Shown here in pieces: positions 18,940 to 28,332 of a stretch of DNA of 64,000 bases. The notes beneath the pieces are model-generated. The model ran no database searches and was not told the origin of the DNA. It saw nothing but the letters and a program-made list of their open reading frames with translations. Every line of letters starts with the position of its first letter. Position 1 is the first letter of the stretch. Source of the stretch: Xanthomonas vesicatoria ATCC 35937 (GTDB lineage: Bacteria; Pseudomonadota; Gammaproteobacteria; Xanthomonadales; Xanthomonadaceae); assembly GCF_001908725.1 (NCBI RefSeq), contig NZ_CP018725.1:1488001-1552000 (forward strand). The letters run 5' to 3'. The translations under genes were made by a program, and so were the position numbers.

Positions 18940-19524
18940 TTAACGCAGCGCGGCCTGGAGTGCCTTGCGAATGACCGTGGCGACTTCGTCGCCTTCTGCC
19001 CCGGCTTCGCGTGCCATGCGCGCGGCCTCGGCTGGCTTGTAACCCAGCTGCTGCAAGGCAACGGTGGCTTCGGACACAGCATCGGGCCCCAGCTGGCCGG
19101 TGATCGGCGCGCCGCTGCTGAAGTCGGCCGCGCGGTCGCGCAGCTCCACCACCATGCGCTCGGCAGTCTTCTTGCCGATGCCTGGAATGCGCGTGAGCGC
19201 GGTGATGTCGCCACCGGTGATCAGACGGGCAAACTCGTCCACGCTCACCCCGGACAGCACGGCCAGCGCGATCTTGGCGCCGATGCCGGTGACTTTTTGC
19301 ACGTCGCGGAACAGCCGCCGCTCGCCCTCGCGCAGGAAGCCGTACAGCGCGACGCTGTCTTCCTTTTGCGCGTAATGGGTGAACAGGATGACGTCGCGAC
19401 CGACATCGGGCAGATCGTAGAAGGTGCTCATCGGCGCCTCCAGCTCGTACCCCACTCCGCCCACGTCGATCACCAACCATGGCGGCTGTTTGTAGGCCAG
19501 GATCCCGCGCAGACGGCCGATCAT
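18940..19524 (-). CDS. ruvA: Holliday junction DNA-binding subunit RuvA
   Basis: 194 residues from the ATG at 19522-19524 ([20 protein letters not shown]). RuvA binds four-way junctions and recruits RuvB. The N-terminal OB domain is followed by tandem helix-hairpin-helix motifs ([15 protein letters not shown] and [18 protein letters not shown]) and a C-terminal RuvB-contacting domain ([16 protein letters not shown]). The frame runs upstream through the GGGAATC repeat and would give an artificial N-terminal extension; the true start is at 19524. Confidence 0.97.
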   Translation of the reverse strand: MIGRLRGILAYKQPPWLVIDVGGVGYELEAPMSTFYDLPDVGRDVILFTHYAQKEDSVALYGFLREGERRLFRDVQKVTGIGAKIALAVLSGVSVDEFARLITGGDITALTRIPGIGKKTAERMVVELRDRAADFSSGAPITGQLGPDAVSEATVALQQLGYKPAEAARMAREAGAEGDEVATVIRKALQAALR

Positions 19525-19546
19525 TGGGCACCGCCGGGGCGATGCC

Positions 19547-19645
19547 GGGAATCGGGAATCGGGAATCGGGAATCGTAAGAGCACGCGCTGCTCCCGACCC
19601 TGCTGCTGTTGCGATTCCCGATTCCCGATTCCCGAATCCCGATTC
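19547..19645. repeat. GGGAATC inverted repeat array between ruvC and ruvA
   Basis: Four uninterrupted GGGAATC units (19547-19574) face GATTCCC units (three perfect, one variant, at 19613-19645) across a loop of about 38 bases. The right arm abuts the ruvC stop codon. Transcribed RNA could fold into a long hairpin. Similar arrays appear at 20177-20297 and 42565-42594, with a fainter one-arm remnant at 22582-22605. Confidence 0.85.
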
Positions 19646-20170
19646 TCATTTCTTCCGGCTCCAGGCCTGTTGGGTATTGACACCCAGACGCTGCGCGGTG
19701 GCGCGGACGTGGGCGTGGGTGATGGCGACCGCCAGTGCATCGGCGGCGTCGGCCTGCAGCTTGCCTTTCAGGTTGAGCATGATGCCGACCATGTGCTGCA
19801 CCTGCACCTTGTCTGCCCCGCCCTTGCCGACCAGCGCAAGCTTGATTTCGGTGGCAGCGTACTCGTGCACCGGCAGATCGCGCATGACGACCGCGCAGAT
19901 CGCCGCGCCGCGTGCGTGGCCGAGCTTGAGCGCCGAGTCGGCGCTTTTGCCCATGAAGACCTTTTCGATCGCCACTTCATCCGGCCGGTAGGTCTCGATC
20001 AACTCGCCCAACCCGTGCAGCAGACGCTTGAGCCGCTGTGCAAAATCGCCCTCGCCCAGCAGCAGCAGCGGTGCGTGATGCACATGCCGGCTGCGACCGC
20101 CCTCGTCGACGTCGATGATGCCGACCCCGGTGCGCTGGGAGCCGGGATCGATGCCCAGGATGCGGGTCAT
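19646..20170 (-). CDS. ruvC: Holliday junction resolvase RuvC
   Basis: 174 residues. The endonuclease that resolves Holliday junctions. Acidic catalytic residues are in [10 protein letters not shown] (D8), [10 protein letters not shown] and DAADALAVA near the C-terminus. It sits upstream of ruvA in the canonical order yebC-ruvC-ruvA. Confidence 0.97.
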   Translation of the reverse strand: MTRILGIDPGSQRTGVGIIDVDEGGRSRHVHHAPLLLLGEGDFAQRLKRLLHGLGELIETYRPDEVAIEKVFMGKSADSALKLGHARGAAICAVVMRDLPVHEYAATEIKLALVGKGGADKVQVQHMVGIMLNLKGKLQADAADALAVAITHAHVRATAQRLGVNTQQAWSRKK

Positions 20171-20176
20171 TGGGGG

Positions 20177-20297
20177 GCCGGGAATTGGGAGTCGGGAATC
20201 GGGAATGGGTAACGCAGCCTCCTAGCGTGCTCGACGCTGCCGAGCAATGCAGGATGCCGCTGTTTCGATTCCCGATTCTCCATTCCCAATTCCCGGC
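20177..20297. repeat. GGGAATC-type inverted repeat between yebC and ruvC
   Basis: The left arm (20177-20209) carries GGGAATT, GGGAGTC, GGGAATC and GGGAATG units. The right arm (20267-20297) is a near reverse complement, ending AATTCCCGGC. The loop is about 57 bases. It is the same family as the 19547-19645 array but more degenerate, and it lies between yebC and ruvC. Confidence 0.8.
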
Positions 20298-20299
20298 GC

Positions 20300-21028
20300 T
20301 TACGCGCCAAGCGCCGCTTGATCGACGTTCGAATAGACGTCCTGGACGTCGTCCAGGTCTTCGAGTATGTCCAGCAGCTTGCGCACCTGCACGGCGGTGT
20401 CGCCGTCGACGGCAATGTCGTTTTCGGCGCGGAAGGTGATTTCGGCGTGGGCCGGCTCCAGGCCGGCGGCGGCCAGGGCGTCCTTGACCTGAGCGAAAGC
20501 CTCCGGGGCGGTCAGCACGTCGATGGCGCCGTCTTCCGGGTAGACCACCACATCGTCGGCGCCGGCTTCGATGGCCGCATCGGTGAGGGTATCTTCGTCG
20601 CTACCGGCGGCAAAACTGAGCACGCCCAGGCGCTTGAACATGAAGGCCACCGAGCCCTCGGTGCCCATGTTGCCCCCGCATTTGCTGAAGGCATGCCGCA
20701 CATCGGCGACGGTGCGCACGCGGTTATCGGTCAGGCAATCCACGATCACCGCCACGCCGCCGGGCGCGTAGCCCTCGTAGCGCACTTCTTCGTATTCCAC
20801 ACCTTCCAGCTCGCCGGTGGACTTCTTGATGGCGCGTTCGATCACGTCCTTGGACATGTTGGCCGACAGGCCCTTGTCCATGGCGGTGCGCAGGCGCGGG
20901 TTGTTGGACGGATCGCCGCCGCCGGCGCGCGCGGCAACGCTGATCTCGCGGATGATCTTGGTGAACATCTTGCCGCGCTTGGCGTCGGAGGCGTTCTTGC
21001 GGCCTTCGATCGAGGGACCTCTACCCAT
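20300..21028 (-). CDS. yebC: YebC/PmpR-family regulator or translation factor
   Basis: 242 residues. The YebC family binds DNA in some species, and members have been linked to translation of difficult peptide stretches. The N-terminus [20 protein letters not shown] is typical, as are [23 protein letters not shown] and the central [15 protein letters not shown]. It is the head of the ruvCA cluster, as in many proteobacteria. Confidence 0.95.
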   Translation of the reverse strand: MGRGPSIEGRKNASDAKRGKMFTKIIREISVAARAGGGDPSNNPRLRTAMDKGLSANMSKDVIERAIKKSTGELEGVEYEEVRYEGYAPGGVAVIVDCLTDNRVRTVADVRHAFSKCGGNMGTEGSVAFMFKRLGVLSFAAGSDEDTLTDAAIEAGADDVVVYPEDGAIDVLTAPEAFAQVKDALAAAGLEPAHAEITFRAENDIAVDGDTAVQVRKLLDILEDLDDVQDVYSNVDQAALGA

Positions 21029-21117
21029 GGGTGGTTCCGGACTGGCTTGGATGACAGGGCGCGGATTTTACCTGATTGCTTGCACTCACCGGGGCCGCAC
21101 CATCCGCCAGCGGATGT

Positions 21118-21807
21118 TCACGGCGCAAACCGGCCGCTGCGCAGGAAGGCCAGCGCCTGTGCGGCGGCTTCGGGCGAGCGCAACAGCCCGCTGTGGCTGG
21201 CCTGCACCACGCAATGGTCGCGCAGCCCGGGCAGACGGGTCTCGGCCAGTGCCACGGTGCCGTCAGACCCATCGGCCAGCGGTGCCAGCCAGCGGCCGAC
21301 GCCGCGCGGCACGCACCCGGCCACCTGGCCGATCTCCGCCTGCCCGTCCCAGCGCGCAAACCCTTGCTGCAACAGGGTGGCACTGCGGCCCATCGCCCAG
21401 ACGCCGCCACGCCGGGCCAGCCCTTGTGCGGCAGCGCTGCCGCACAAGGGCGAGCCCAGGCAGACCACGCGGCGCACCGGCAGGTCGGGGGCATCGCACA
21501 AGGCCTGCAAGGCCATCAGCCCACCCAGGCTGTGGCAGACCAGCAATTGCACGCGGCTGGTGCGCAGGCGTTCGATCAAGCGCGGCACCGCCTGCGCCGG
21601 CCCACCAAGCACGCTGGCATAGCCGAACAACGCCGGCGCCAGCCCATCGGCGCGCATCCGGCGTGCGAGTGGCAACAGCCAGTGCGCGGTATTCCAGATC
21701 CCGTGCACCAGCAGCACGTCGGCGGTGGCGGTGGCGGTGGCGGTGACCGCGTGCTTGCGCGGACTGCGCCGGGGAATGACCGGGATGGCCGACGTTTGGC
21801 TGGGCAC
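21118..21807 (-). CDS. Small alpha/beta hydrolase
   Basis: 229 residues from a GTG start. The oxyanion strand is LLVHGIWN, and the nucleophile elbow is CHSLGG, so Ser is the likely nucleophile. A later Asp (near DGSDGTVAL) and a His (QASHSG) could complete the triad. The fold resembles the RBBP9/YdeN or lipase-like serine hydrolases; the substrate is unknown. Near the N-terminus a 6-base tandem repeat (GGTGGC-type, about 21719-21744) encodes TATATATA. It changes length only in whole codon pairs, so it would not switch the gene off. Confidence 0.7.
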   Translation of the reverse strand: MPSQTSAIPVIPRRSPRKHAVTATATATADVLLVHGIWNTAHWLLPLARRMRADGLAPALFGYASVLGGPAQAVPRLIERLRTSRVQLLVCHSLGGLMALQALCDAPDLPVRRVVCLGSPLCGSAAAQGLARRGGVWAMGRSATLLQQGFARWDGQAEIGQVAGCVPRGVGRWLAPLADGSDGTVALAETRLPGLRDHCVVQASHSGLLRSPEAAAQALAFLRSGRFAP

Positions 21808-21991
21808 AGGCGTGGTTACCGGGAGGGGAGATGAGCGTCAGGCCAATGTCTGACGCGCGGAGGGTGTGCAGCAACGCCTGCGCGATCGCGATTGCAGGTC
21901 GCTGCGCCGGTCTGCGTCAAGCGCAGCCGGGCCGGAGCAGAGGCATCAGCCGCGCCGGTCCGATGCGCATGCAGTCGTTTGGTCGTCGCGC

Positions 21992-22519
21992 TTACTCGGC
22001 CTCCATGATCGGCTTGCGGCGCAGGATGAACTCGCGGTCGACGATCTTGCCCACCGGGAAGTCGTATTCGCCGACTTTTTCGAAACCGTAGCGGGCGTAG
22101 AAGCGTTGCGCGCCGAAGTTCTCCGACCACACGCCGATCCACAAGGTGCGTGGGCCGTCGCGTTCGAGCCAGTCCAGTGCAGTTTCGAACAGTCGGCTGC
22201 CCCAGCCACTGCTCTGGTAATCCTTCAGCAGATACAGGCGCTTGAGTTCCCCGTCGCGGGGGCGGACCTCATCGTGCGGCAGGCCGCATGGGCCGGCGGC
22301 AGCGTGGCCGACGAGCAGGTTGTCCAGTTCCAGCAACCAGATCGCGTAGTCCGGATGGGCCAGCACGACGCGCGCGCGCTCCACCGCATAGGTCTCTTCC
22401 AGAAAACCACGCAGGTCTTCTTCCGGATACAGATGCCCGAAGGTTTCGGTAAAGGTCTGCGCGGCCAGAAGCGACAACGCTTCGGCATCGTCCGGCGTGG
22501 CGCGGCGGATGCGGGTCAT
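21992..22519 (-). CDS. GNAT-family N-acetyltransferase
   Basis: 175 residues from the ATG at 22517-22519 (MTRIRRATPDDAEALSLLAAQ). GNAT acetyl-CoA-binding motif A is visible as LYLLKDYQSSGWGSRLFETAL, and the later WIGVWSENFGAQRFYARYGFEKVGEY is motif B. The substrate is unknown. The frame upstream to 22753 runs through repeat-rich sequence and is rejected as coding. Confidence 0.85.
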   Translation of the reverse strand: MTRIRRATPDDAEALSLLAAQTFTETFGHLYPEEDLRGFLEETYAVERARVVLAHPDYAIWLLELDNLLVGHAAAGPCGLPHDEVRPRDGELKRLYLLKDYQSSGWGSRLFETALDWLERDGPRTLWIGVWSENFGAQRFYARYGFEKVGEYDFPVGKIVDREFILRRKPIMEAE

Positions 22520-23061
22520 GCGGGACTCTCGTGCCAGGTGGACGTGGCAGCTTCTCGCATGCGGCGGCGATTCTGCAAGGTGGGGATTGGGGATTGGAGA
22601 ATCGGAGAGCATCCTGCGATTGGGGCATGGGTGTGCAGGCATGGCGGGCAGGCCGCAGCACCACTGGTCTGAGCACCACATGGGTCGGAATGTCGGCGGC
22701 ATGACGAAAGACACGCTGCCCCGGCGGTTCGAGCCGACGCGCAGTTGCTGCACAGGCGCTACCGGTTCCGAGACAAGTCACAGTGCGCCATTGGTTTGGG
22801 ACGCGGCCGATGCGCATCCAGATGTCTGGATGCTAGGCATGCGTTGGCGTACAGCTCCTACACGACCGCTAGCGGTGCCGAGAAAAGCGCGGGGTCTTGT
22901 TGCACGGGTCGCGCCCGATGCGCACCGGCGACGCATCCAGCTTTTCGAGACAGGGCTTGCGCGCAGTGCGCGGATTGGTCGCCAAGGTTTCGGCAGGGTC
23001 GCTGCCAGCCAATCGTGGGCGACACGGCCACGCGCTGGGCGTGGCCGTGTCTGGTCGCGGG
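22520..23061. other. 542-base gap with degenerate repeats and palindromes
   Basis: This lies between the end of aspS and the start of the GNAT gene. It holds a fading one-arm copy of the GGGAATC repeat (GGGGATTGGGGATTGGAGAA, from 22582). It also holds a perfect 20-base inverted repeat, GCATCCAGA-TG-TCTGGATGC, at 22814-22833. Two or three degenerate copies of a roughly 100-base unit begin near 22757, 22868 and 22945. No protein-coding frame is convincing. Confidence 0.6.
23023..23049 (-). terminator. Hairpin just after aspS
   Basis: A perfect 11-base stem, CACGGCCACGC/GCGTGGCCGTG, with a 5-base loop, begins 12 bases beyond the aspS stop. No T-run follows on the minus strand, so it may act with Rho or as a 3' end stabiliser. 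Confidence 0.6.
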
Positions 23062-24813
23062 TCAGAGCTGCTTCGGGCGCACCTGCACGTGCACTTCGGC
23101 CAGCTGATCGGCGGCGATCGGCGACGGGGCGTCGGTCATCAGATCCTGCGCGCCGGTAGTCTTGGGGAACGGGATCACGTCGCGGATGGACTCGGTGCCT
23201 GCCATCAGCGCGGCGATGCGGTCGATACCGAACGCGATGCCGCCGTGCGGCGGGGCGCCGTAGTTCAACGCATCCAGCAGGAAGCCGAACTTGGCGCGCG
23301 CCTCCTCTGCACCGATGCCCAGCAACTCGAACACCGCGCTCTGCATGTCCGGGCGGTGGATACGGATCGAGCCGCCGCCGATTTCATTGCCGTTGAGCAC
23401 CATGTCGTAGCCGCGCGACACAGCAGTGCGGGCGTTGGCACGCAGGTCGGCGATATCGTCCACCGCCGGTGCGGTGAAGGGGTGGTGCAACGCGACGTAA
23501 CGCTGCGCTTCGTCGTCCCATTCGAACATCGGGAAATCGGTGACCCACAGCGGCGCCCAACCGTCGGCGATCAGCTTGAAGTCCTTGCCGGCCTTGAGGC
23601 GCAGCGCGCCCATGAAGTCGGACACGGTGTTGTAGCGACCGGCACCGAAGAACACGATGTCGCCGTTGCCCGCACCTACGTGCTTGAGCAGCGCGGCAAA
23701 TGCGTCTTCGGAGAAGAACTTGGCGATCGGCGAGCTGACCTCGCCGGTGTCCGACAGCTTGATGTAGGCCAGGCCCTTGGAGCCGTATTTGGCGGCGTGC
23801 GCGGCGTACTCGTCGATCTGCTTGCGCGACAGCGCAGCACCGCCGGGAATGCGCAACGCGGCGACACGGCCGTCGGCATCGTTGGCGGCGGCGGTAAATA
23901 CCGGGAATTCGCTCGCCTTGACCAGCTCGGCCACATCGATCAATTCCAGCGCGATACGCAGGTCCGGCTTGTCCGAGCCGTAGCGACGCATTGCCTCGGC
24001 CCAGGTCATGCGCGGGAACTGCGCGGCCAGGTCCACATCCACCACTTCCTTGAAGATGGAGCGGATCATGTCTTCAACGAAGTCCTGCACGTCGCGCTCG
24101 CGCACGAAGGCGAACTCCATGTCCAGCTGGGTGAATTCCAGCTGGCGATCGGCGCGCAGCGCCTCGTCGCGGAAGCAGCGCGCGATCTGGTAGTAACGGT
24201 CGAAGCCGGCCACCATCAAAATCTGCTTGAACAGCTGCGGACTCTGCGGCAAGGCGTAGAACTCGCCCGGATGCATACGCGCCGGCACCAGGAAGTCGCG
24301 TGCGCCTTCCGGGGTGGCCTTGGTCAGGATCGGGGTTTCGATGTCCTGGAAATCGCGCGCATCCAGGTGCCGGCGCAGCGCCTGCACCAGCTTGATGCGG
24401 GTGCGTTGCATGCGCTGCATTTCCGGGCGCCGCAGATCCAGGTAGCGGTACTTTAGGCGGGTTTCTTCGCCCGGATTTTCATGCGCATGGAACGGCAGCG
24501 GTGCGGCCTTGTTGAGGATGGTGATGCGGGTGGCGATCACTTCGACCTTGCCGCTGCGCAGCTTGTCGTTGACCGCATGCCGCGCCCGCACCACGCCTTC
24601 GACCTGTAGCACGTCTTCGTAGCCAAGGCTGGCGGCCACCGGGAACACCTCGGCGTTCTCCGGCTCCACGGTCACCTGCACGATGCCTTCGTGGTCGCGC
24701 AGGTCGATGAAGCACACCCCGCCCAGGTTGCGGGCCACGTCGGTCCAGCCGGCGAGAGTGACGGTTTGGCCGATCATGGTCTCGTCGACCAGGCCGCAGA
24801 AGTGGGTACGCAT
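23062..24813 (-). CDS. aspS: Aspartyl-tRNA synthetase
   Basis: 583 residues from the ATG at 24811-24813 ([18 protein letters not shown]). A class II synthetase. The OB-fold anticodon-binding domain contains [22 protein letters not shown], motif 2 is seen as [20 protein letters not shown], and the GAD domain insertion lies in the middle. Motif 3 is [13 protein letters not shown] near the end. It charges tRNA-Asp. Its normal upstream partner, the FmdB-type gene, is separated by an inserted, oppositely oriented DUF3011 gene. Confidence 0.97.
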   Translation of the reverse strand: MRTHFCGLVDETMIGQTVTLAGWTDVARNLGGVCFIDLRDHEGIVQVTVEPENAEVFPVAASLGYEDVLQVEGVVRARHAVNDKLRSGKVEVIATRITILNKAAPLPFHAHENPGEETRLKYRYLDLRRPEMQRMQRTRIKLVQALRRHLDARDFQDIETPILTKATPEGARDFLVPARMHPGEFYALPQSPQLFKQILMVAGFDRYYQIARCFRDEALRADRQLEFTQLDMEFAFVRERDVQDFVEDMIRSIFKEVVDVDLAAQFPRMTWAEAMRRYGSDKPDLRIALELIDVAELVKASEFPVFTAAANDADGRVAALRIPGGAALSRKQIDEYAAHAAKYGSKGLAYIKLSDTGEVSSPIAKFFSEDAFAALLKHVGAGNGDIVFFGAGRYNTVSDFMGALRLKAGKDFKLIADGWAPLWVTDFPMFEWDDEAQRYVALHHPFTAPAVDDIADLRANARTAVSRGYDMVLNGNEIGGGSIRIHRPDMQSAVFELLGIGAEEARAKFGFLLDALNYGAPPHGGIAFGIDRIAALMAGTESIRDVIPFPKTTGAQDLMTDAPSPIAADQLAEVHVQVRPKQL

Positions 24814-24970
24814 CGAAAGCTCCGCTGAAAACCCGACGCAGGACAGCGCCGGAAAGCCGGATATTCTGGGGCCGGCGGCCGGCAGGAGCAAATGCGGCGG
24901 CGGTCACCGGCGCTTAAGTCAGCGCCCGGCTGAATAGGCACCACGCCCCTCCCGCACCAAGGACGTCACG

Positions 24971-25750
24971 ATGCTGCGCACCGCCCTGCTGATCTCCGGC
25001 TTCAGTCTTGTCGCCCTTGCCGGCACCCTGGTCAGCCGTCCCGCCGCTGCACAGGACCGCGGCTTCAACGGCCCCAGCATCACCTGCTCCAGCAACGATA
25101 ACCGCCGCCGCGAGTGCGATACCCCGTTCCGTGGGCGCGCCGCGCTGGTGGAAAACATCTCCGGCACGCGCTGCATCGAAGGCCGCAACTGGGGCAGCGA
25201 CCCTGGGCGCGTCTGGGTGGACAACGGCTGCCGTGGTCGCTTCGTCGAGGCGCGCGGTGGCTGGGGCGGTGGTGGCTGGAATGGCGGCGGCGACCGCCCC
25301 GGCAATGCCGCCGCCGGCACCGTGCGCTGCGAAAGCCGCGACCAGCGCCAGGCCATCTGCAATACGGGCTGGCGGCGCGCGACGATCGTACGCCAGCTCT
25401 CCGGCACACCCTGCGTGGAGGGCCGCAACTGGCATCAGGAAAACGGCCGGATCTGGGTGGACGACGGCTGCCGCGCCGACTTTGCGCAGGCCCGTGGCGG
25501 CGGTGGCTGGGAGCACGATGACGGCTACGGCGGCCGCGGCGATCGTCCGCGTGGCGACTATTCGGTGACCTGCAGCAGCGACGACCGCCGCCTGCGCAGC
25601 TGCGACTGGGACGTGCGCGCCGGCCGCCCGGTGCTGACCCGCCAGTTGTCCGACACCCGTTGCGAAGAAGGCCGCACCTGGGGCTTCGACCCGCGCCGCT
25701 CCGCGGTGTGGGTCAACGACGGCTGCCGCGCACGGTTCGACGCGCGCTAA
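24971..25750 (+). CDS. Secreted DUF3011-repeat protein
   Basis: 259 residues with a signal peptide (MLRTALLISGFSLVALAGTL, with a cut near AAAQ). Three similar repeats follow (about 38-95, 117-172 and 199-256). Each is built around a (C/R)xSxDxRRxxC start, a (C)xEGRxW core and a W(V)(D/N)(D/N)GCR end, with Gly/Arg-rich linkers between. The paired cysteines in each repeat suggest disulfides in the periplasm or outside the cell. Function is unknown. The gene lies in reverse orientation between aspS and the FmdB-type gene. Confidence 0.8.
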   Translation: MLRTALLISGFSLVALAGTLVSRPAAAQDRGFNGPSITCSSNDNRRRECDTPFRGRAALVENISGTRCIEGRNWGSDPGRVWVDNGCRGRFVEARGGWGGGGWNGGGDRPGNAAAGTVRCESRDQRQAICNTGWRRATIVRQLSGTPCVEGRNWHQENGRIWVDDGCRADFAQARGGGGWEHDDGYGGRGDRPRGDYSVTCSSDDRRLRSCDWDVRAGRPVLTRQLSDTRCEEGRTWGFDPRRSAVWVNDGCRARFDAR

Positions 25751-25808
25751 GCGTCGCCGACCTGGACGTGCCAATCAGCGTACGACCGGCAAATGCCTGC
25801 ATACACGC

Positions 25809-26126
25809 TCACGCCGGCCCGGATGCGGACTTTGCCGCAGGCGCAGCTGGTGCAGTGGCGGGCTTGCTGTCGCTGGCCGCCGCCGGCTTGGCATCGCCGC
25901 CGCCCGCGCTGCTGCTTTCGGTGAGGTTCTTCTTCTTTTCGCCGGCCGATTTGAAGTCGGTCTCGTACCAGCCGCTGCCGGACAAGCGGAACGACGGCGC
26001 GGTGACCTGGCGCTTGATCGTGGCGGCCGCGCAGGACGGGCAGGTCTGCGGGTCTGGGTCGGCCATCTTCTGCAGGCGGTCAAACGAGTGGCCGCAGGTG
26101 GTGCACTGGAACGCGTAAATGGGCAT
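25809..26126 (-). CDS. FmdB-family zinc-ribbon protein
   Basis: 105 residues. The zinc ribbon has CxxC pairs at CTTC (8-11) and CPSC (29-32). It begins MPIYAFQCTTCGHSFDRLQK, which is typical of the FmdB/putative regulatory family often found next to aspS. The C-terminal half is an Ala/Ser/Lys-rich tail that looks disordered. Its exact role is not known. Confidence 0.8.
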   Translation of the reverse strand: MPIYAFQCTTCGHSFDRLQKMADPDPQTCPSCAAATIKRQVTAPSFRLSGSGWYETDFKSAGEKKKNLTESSSAGGGDAKPAAASDSKPATAPAAPAAKSASGPA

Positions 26127-26683
26127 GACAGATCCGCTGAAGACGATGCAAGGGCGCAGATTCTAGACGGATGCAGGGAGGGCGACGCAATCATCCAATC
26201 GCGCCCTGGCGCAAGGGCAGCCTGGCGGAGACACTTTGAGGTGGCTCGTCAGTTAGGGCGTGGAAGGCCTCCTGTGTATAGCGCGCAGCGTATCCGTACC
26301 AGTTGATCCGGCATTTCCAGCAGCTCTCCCTCACCAGCATGGGCCTGGCATAGAGAGCAGCCAGCAAATTCATGCACTCACCACCAGGCGAGCGCGGCAG
26401 GCGCTCGATGCTTTCAGGTGCCATGCGTAGACACCTGGCTTCCTGCGCACGGTCCGCACCCACATAACGACTGCTGGCTACGTTTTTTTCCCGCTCTAGA
26501 TGCACACCGATCGGTGTCCCGACAGACGTGGCATTAATTCGCAACCCACTCCATCGGCAGCGAGGTTGCTCATCATTACCAGCCGTTTTCGTTGTGCGAG
26601 CTCCATCGTTCAAGTCGCACCAGCGTGGCTGATACACTCGATGACGTGATCGACGCGTCTTTCCCCCCAAGAGGGCCGCATCC
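26127..26683. other. 557-base gap without a convincing gene
   Basis: On the minus strand an open frame (26191-26811) contains a longish protein-like stretch, but it runs across the start of the MFS gene, lacks a ribosome binding site and matches nothing I know. The base composition looks less GC-rich than the neighbours, which could mean acquired or decayed DNA. The MFS promoter should lie in the right part. Confidence 0.35.
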
Positions 26684-27937
26684 ATGTTGCGGCTGACTGC
26701 CCTGTTGCTGGGCGTTGCCCTGTTGCTGACCGGCAGCGGGCTGCTCGGTACGCTGCTCGCCGTGCGCGGCGGCCAGGCCGGCTTCGATGCGCGGGCGCTG
26801 GGTCTGATCATGTCCGGCTACTTCGCCGGATTTTTTCTCGGCACATTCTTCGCACCGCCGTTGATCCGGCGTATTGGACATATCCGCGCGTTTGCCTTTT
26901 ACGCGTCGCTAGCGGCGATCGCAGTGTTGTTGCATCCGATCTGGCTGGATCCCTGGGGCTGGGGCGTGTTGCGCCTGGTCACCGGCGCCGCATTGGTGGG
27001 TTTGTACACGGTGATCGAAAGCTGGCTCAACGCCGAGCCGGATGCACGCCGGCGCAGCCGGGTGTTTTCGGTGTACATGGCGATCAATCTGTCGGCGCTG
27101 GCGTTGGGCCAGATTCTGCTGACCGCCGGCGACGCGCAAGCACCGGCGATGTTCACACTGACCGCCATCCTGATCTGCGCTGCGGTCATGCCGGTGGTCA
27201 CCACACGCTTGATTCCGCCGGAGGTGCCGCAGGTGTCGCGCCTGCCCCTGAAAATGCTGTACGCGCTGGCGCCAGTGGCCACTGTCGCGGCCGGGTTGTC
27301 GGGTCTGGCGATGGGCGCGTTCTGGGGCTTGCTGCCGGTCTATGCCAACCGCATCGGACTCGATGCCGATGGCGTGGCGATGTTCATGCTCACCGCGATC
27401 GTAGGCGGTGCAGTGCTGCAATGGCCGATCGGGCGAATCAGCGACGGGCATGACCGGCGCATCGGCCTGATCGCGGTAAGCGTGCTGGCCGCGGCCATCG
27501 CTATCACTGCGGCAGTGCCGATGGTGCAGTCGCAGACCCCCCTCTTGTTGATGCTGTTTTTCGTCTACGGCGGGCTGGCATTTTCGCTGTACCCGTTTGC
27601 GGTGGCGCATATGCTCGATTACCTGCCACGCGAAGACCTGTTGTCCGGTTGCAGCAGTTTGTTGCTGGTGCATGGTGTGGGCGCGGCCATCGGCCCGGCG
27701 CTGGCCGGCGGGGCGATACAGAAGTTCGGCCCTGCGGCCTTGCCGGTCTACTTTGCGGTGATGCTGCTGGCGCTTGCCGGCTTCACACTGTCGCGGCTGC
27801 TGCGGTTTGCGCGCCGTCGCACCCACCCCATTGCGTTCCGCCCGATGCTGCGCACCACGCCATCGGCGCTGGAACTGATGCCGGAAACCCAGCAGACCGA
27901 AGCTCCACCACACATCGGGAGCGGCCGCGGACACTGA
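26684..27937 (+). CDS. MFS transporter (YcaD-like)
   Basis: 417 residues with about twelve membrane helices and the MFS loop 2-3 motif FAPPLIRRIGHIRAFA. The sequence GLYTVIESWLNAEPDARRRSRVFSVYMAINLSALALGQ resembles the YcaD/YfkF-type branch. The substrate is unknown. The C-terminus ends in a short cytoplasmic tail. It is a single gene followed immediately by a hairpin. Confidence 0.85.
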   Translation: MLRLTALLLGVALLLTGSGLLGTLLAVRGGQAGFDARALGLIMSGYFAGFFLGTFFAPPLIRRIGHIRAFAFYASLAAIAVLLHPIWLDPWGWGVLRLVTGAALVGLYTVIESWLNAEPDARRRSRVFSVYMAINLSALALGQILLTAGDAQAPAMFTLTAILICAAVMPVVTTRLIPPEVPQVSRLPLKMLYALAPVATVAAGLSGLAMGAFWGLLPVYANRIGLDADGVAMFMLTAIVGGAVLQWPIGRISDGHDRRIGLIAVSVLAAAIAITAAVPMVQSQTPLLLMLFFVYGGLAFSLYPFAVAHMLDYLPREDLLSGCSSLLLVHGVGAAIGPALAGGAIQKFGPAALPVYFAVMLLALAGFTLSRLLRFARRRTHPIAFRPMLRTTPSALELMPETQQTEAPPHIGSGRGH

Positions 27938-27966
27938 GGCCGCAGCCATCTTGGATGGATGCGGCC
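27938..27966 (+). terminator. Stem-loop after the MFS gene
   Basis: GGCCGCA pairs with TGCGGCC, and CCATC pairs with GATGG inside, immediately after the stop codon at 27935-27937. The following CTTGCT is only weakly T-rich, so it is a candidate weak or Rho-assisted terminator. Confidence 0.55.
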
Positions 27967-28332
27967 CTTGCTCCCCATCATCGCAGCACAGGTCGCAAAC
28001 ACGTCCCTCCAGAGCACTGAATTAGCCTCGACGCCATAGAGCGCGCGACGCTGACCGGGTAAGGTACGCTGGCGAGGGTCAGGAACGCGGCCGATGTGCG
28101 TGGGTTGAATGAGCGGCAAGCAGCGCGCCTGATACGGCGCCCTCGCCACTTGCGAACAGGCTGGCAGGATATCGACGGTGCGCCCGCACGGCCGGATGCA
28201 CCGCGTGCCTTGCAAGCCGCCAGGGCATCACCCACTCGGCTCACACCGCTTGGCTGATTCGACAGCATCGGGGCGCCGGCTTGGCGATACAACGCACGCG
28301 GGACATCGTGCCCAAGCCGTCATCGTGCAGTG
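27967..28332. other. 366-base gap without a supported gene
   Basis: This lies between the MFS gene and the convergent YeeE/YedE gene. No frame has a plausible start signal, and I see no repeats of note. Confidence 0.35.

Noticed and set aside
19525..19740. N-terminal extension of RuvA through the repeat
   Set aside because: The added residues ([11 protein letters not shown] and so on) come from translating the GGGAATC repeat; RuvA proteins begin MIGRLRG.
19547..20297. CRISPR-like array
   Set aside because: Repeat units are 7 bases and adjacent with no unique spacers; there are no cas genes in the window.
21719..21744. Phase-variable repeat in the hydrolase gene
   Set aside because: The unit is 6 bases, so changes in copy number keep the frame; no switching expected.
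22897..24456. 519-codon plus-strand frame opposite aspS
   Set aside because: It is the shadow of aspS; its composition is rich in His, Gly and Gln as expected from antisense of a GC-rich gene.
26191..26811. Minus-strand 206-codon gene
   Set aside because: It overlaps the start of the MFS gene, has no ribosome binding site and matches no family I know; kept only as a note on the gap.
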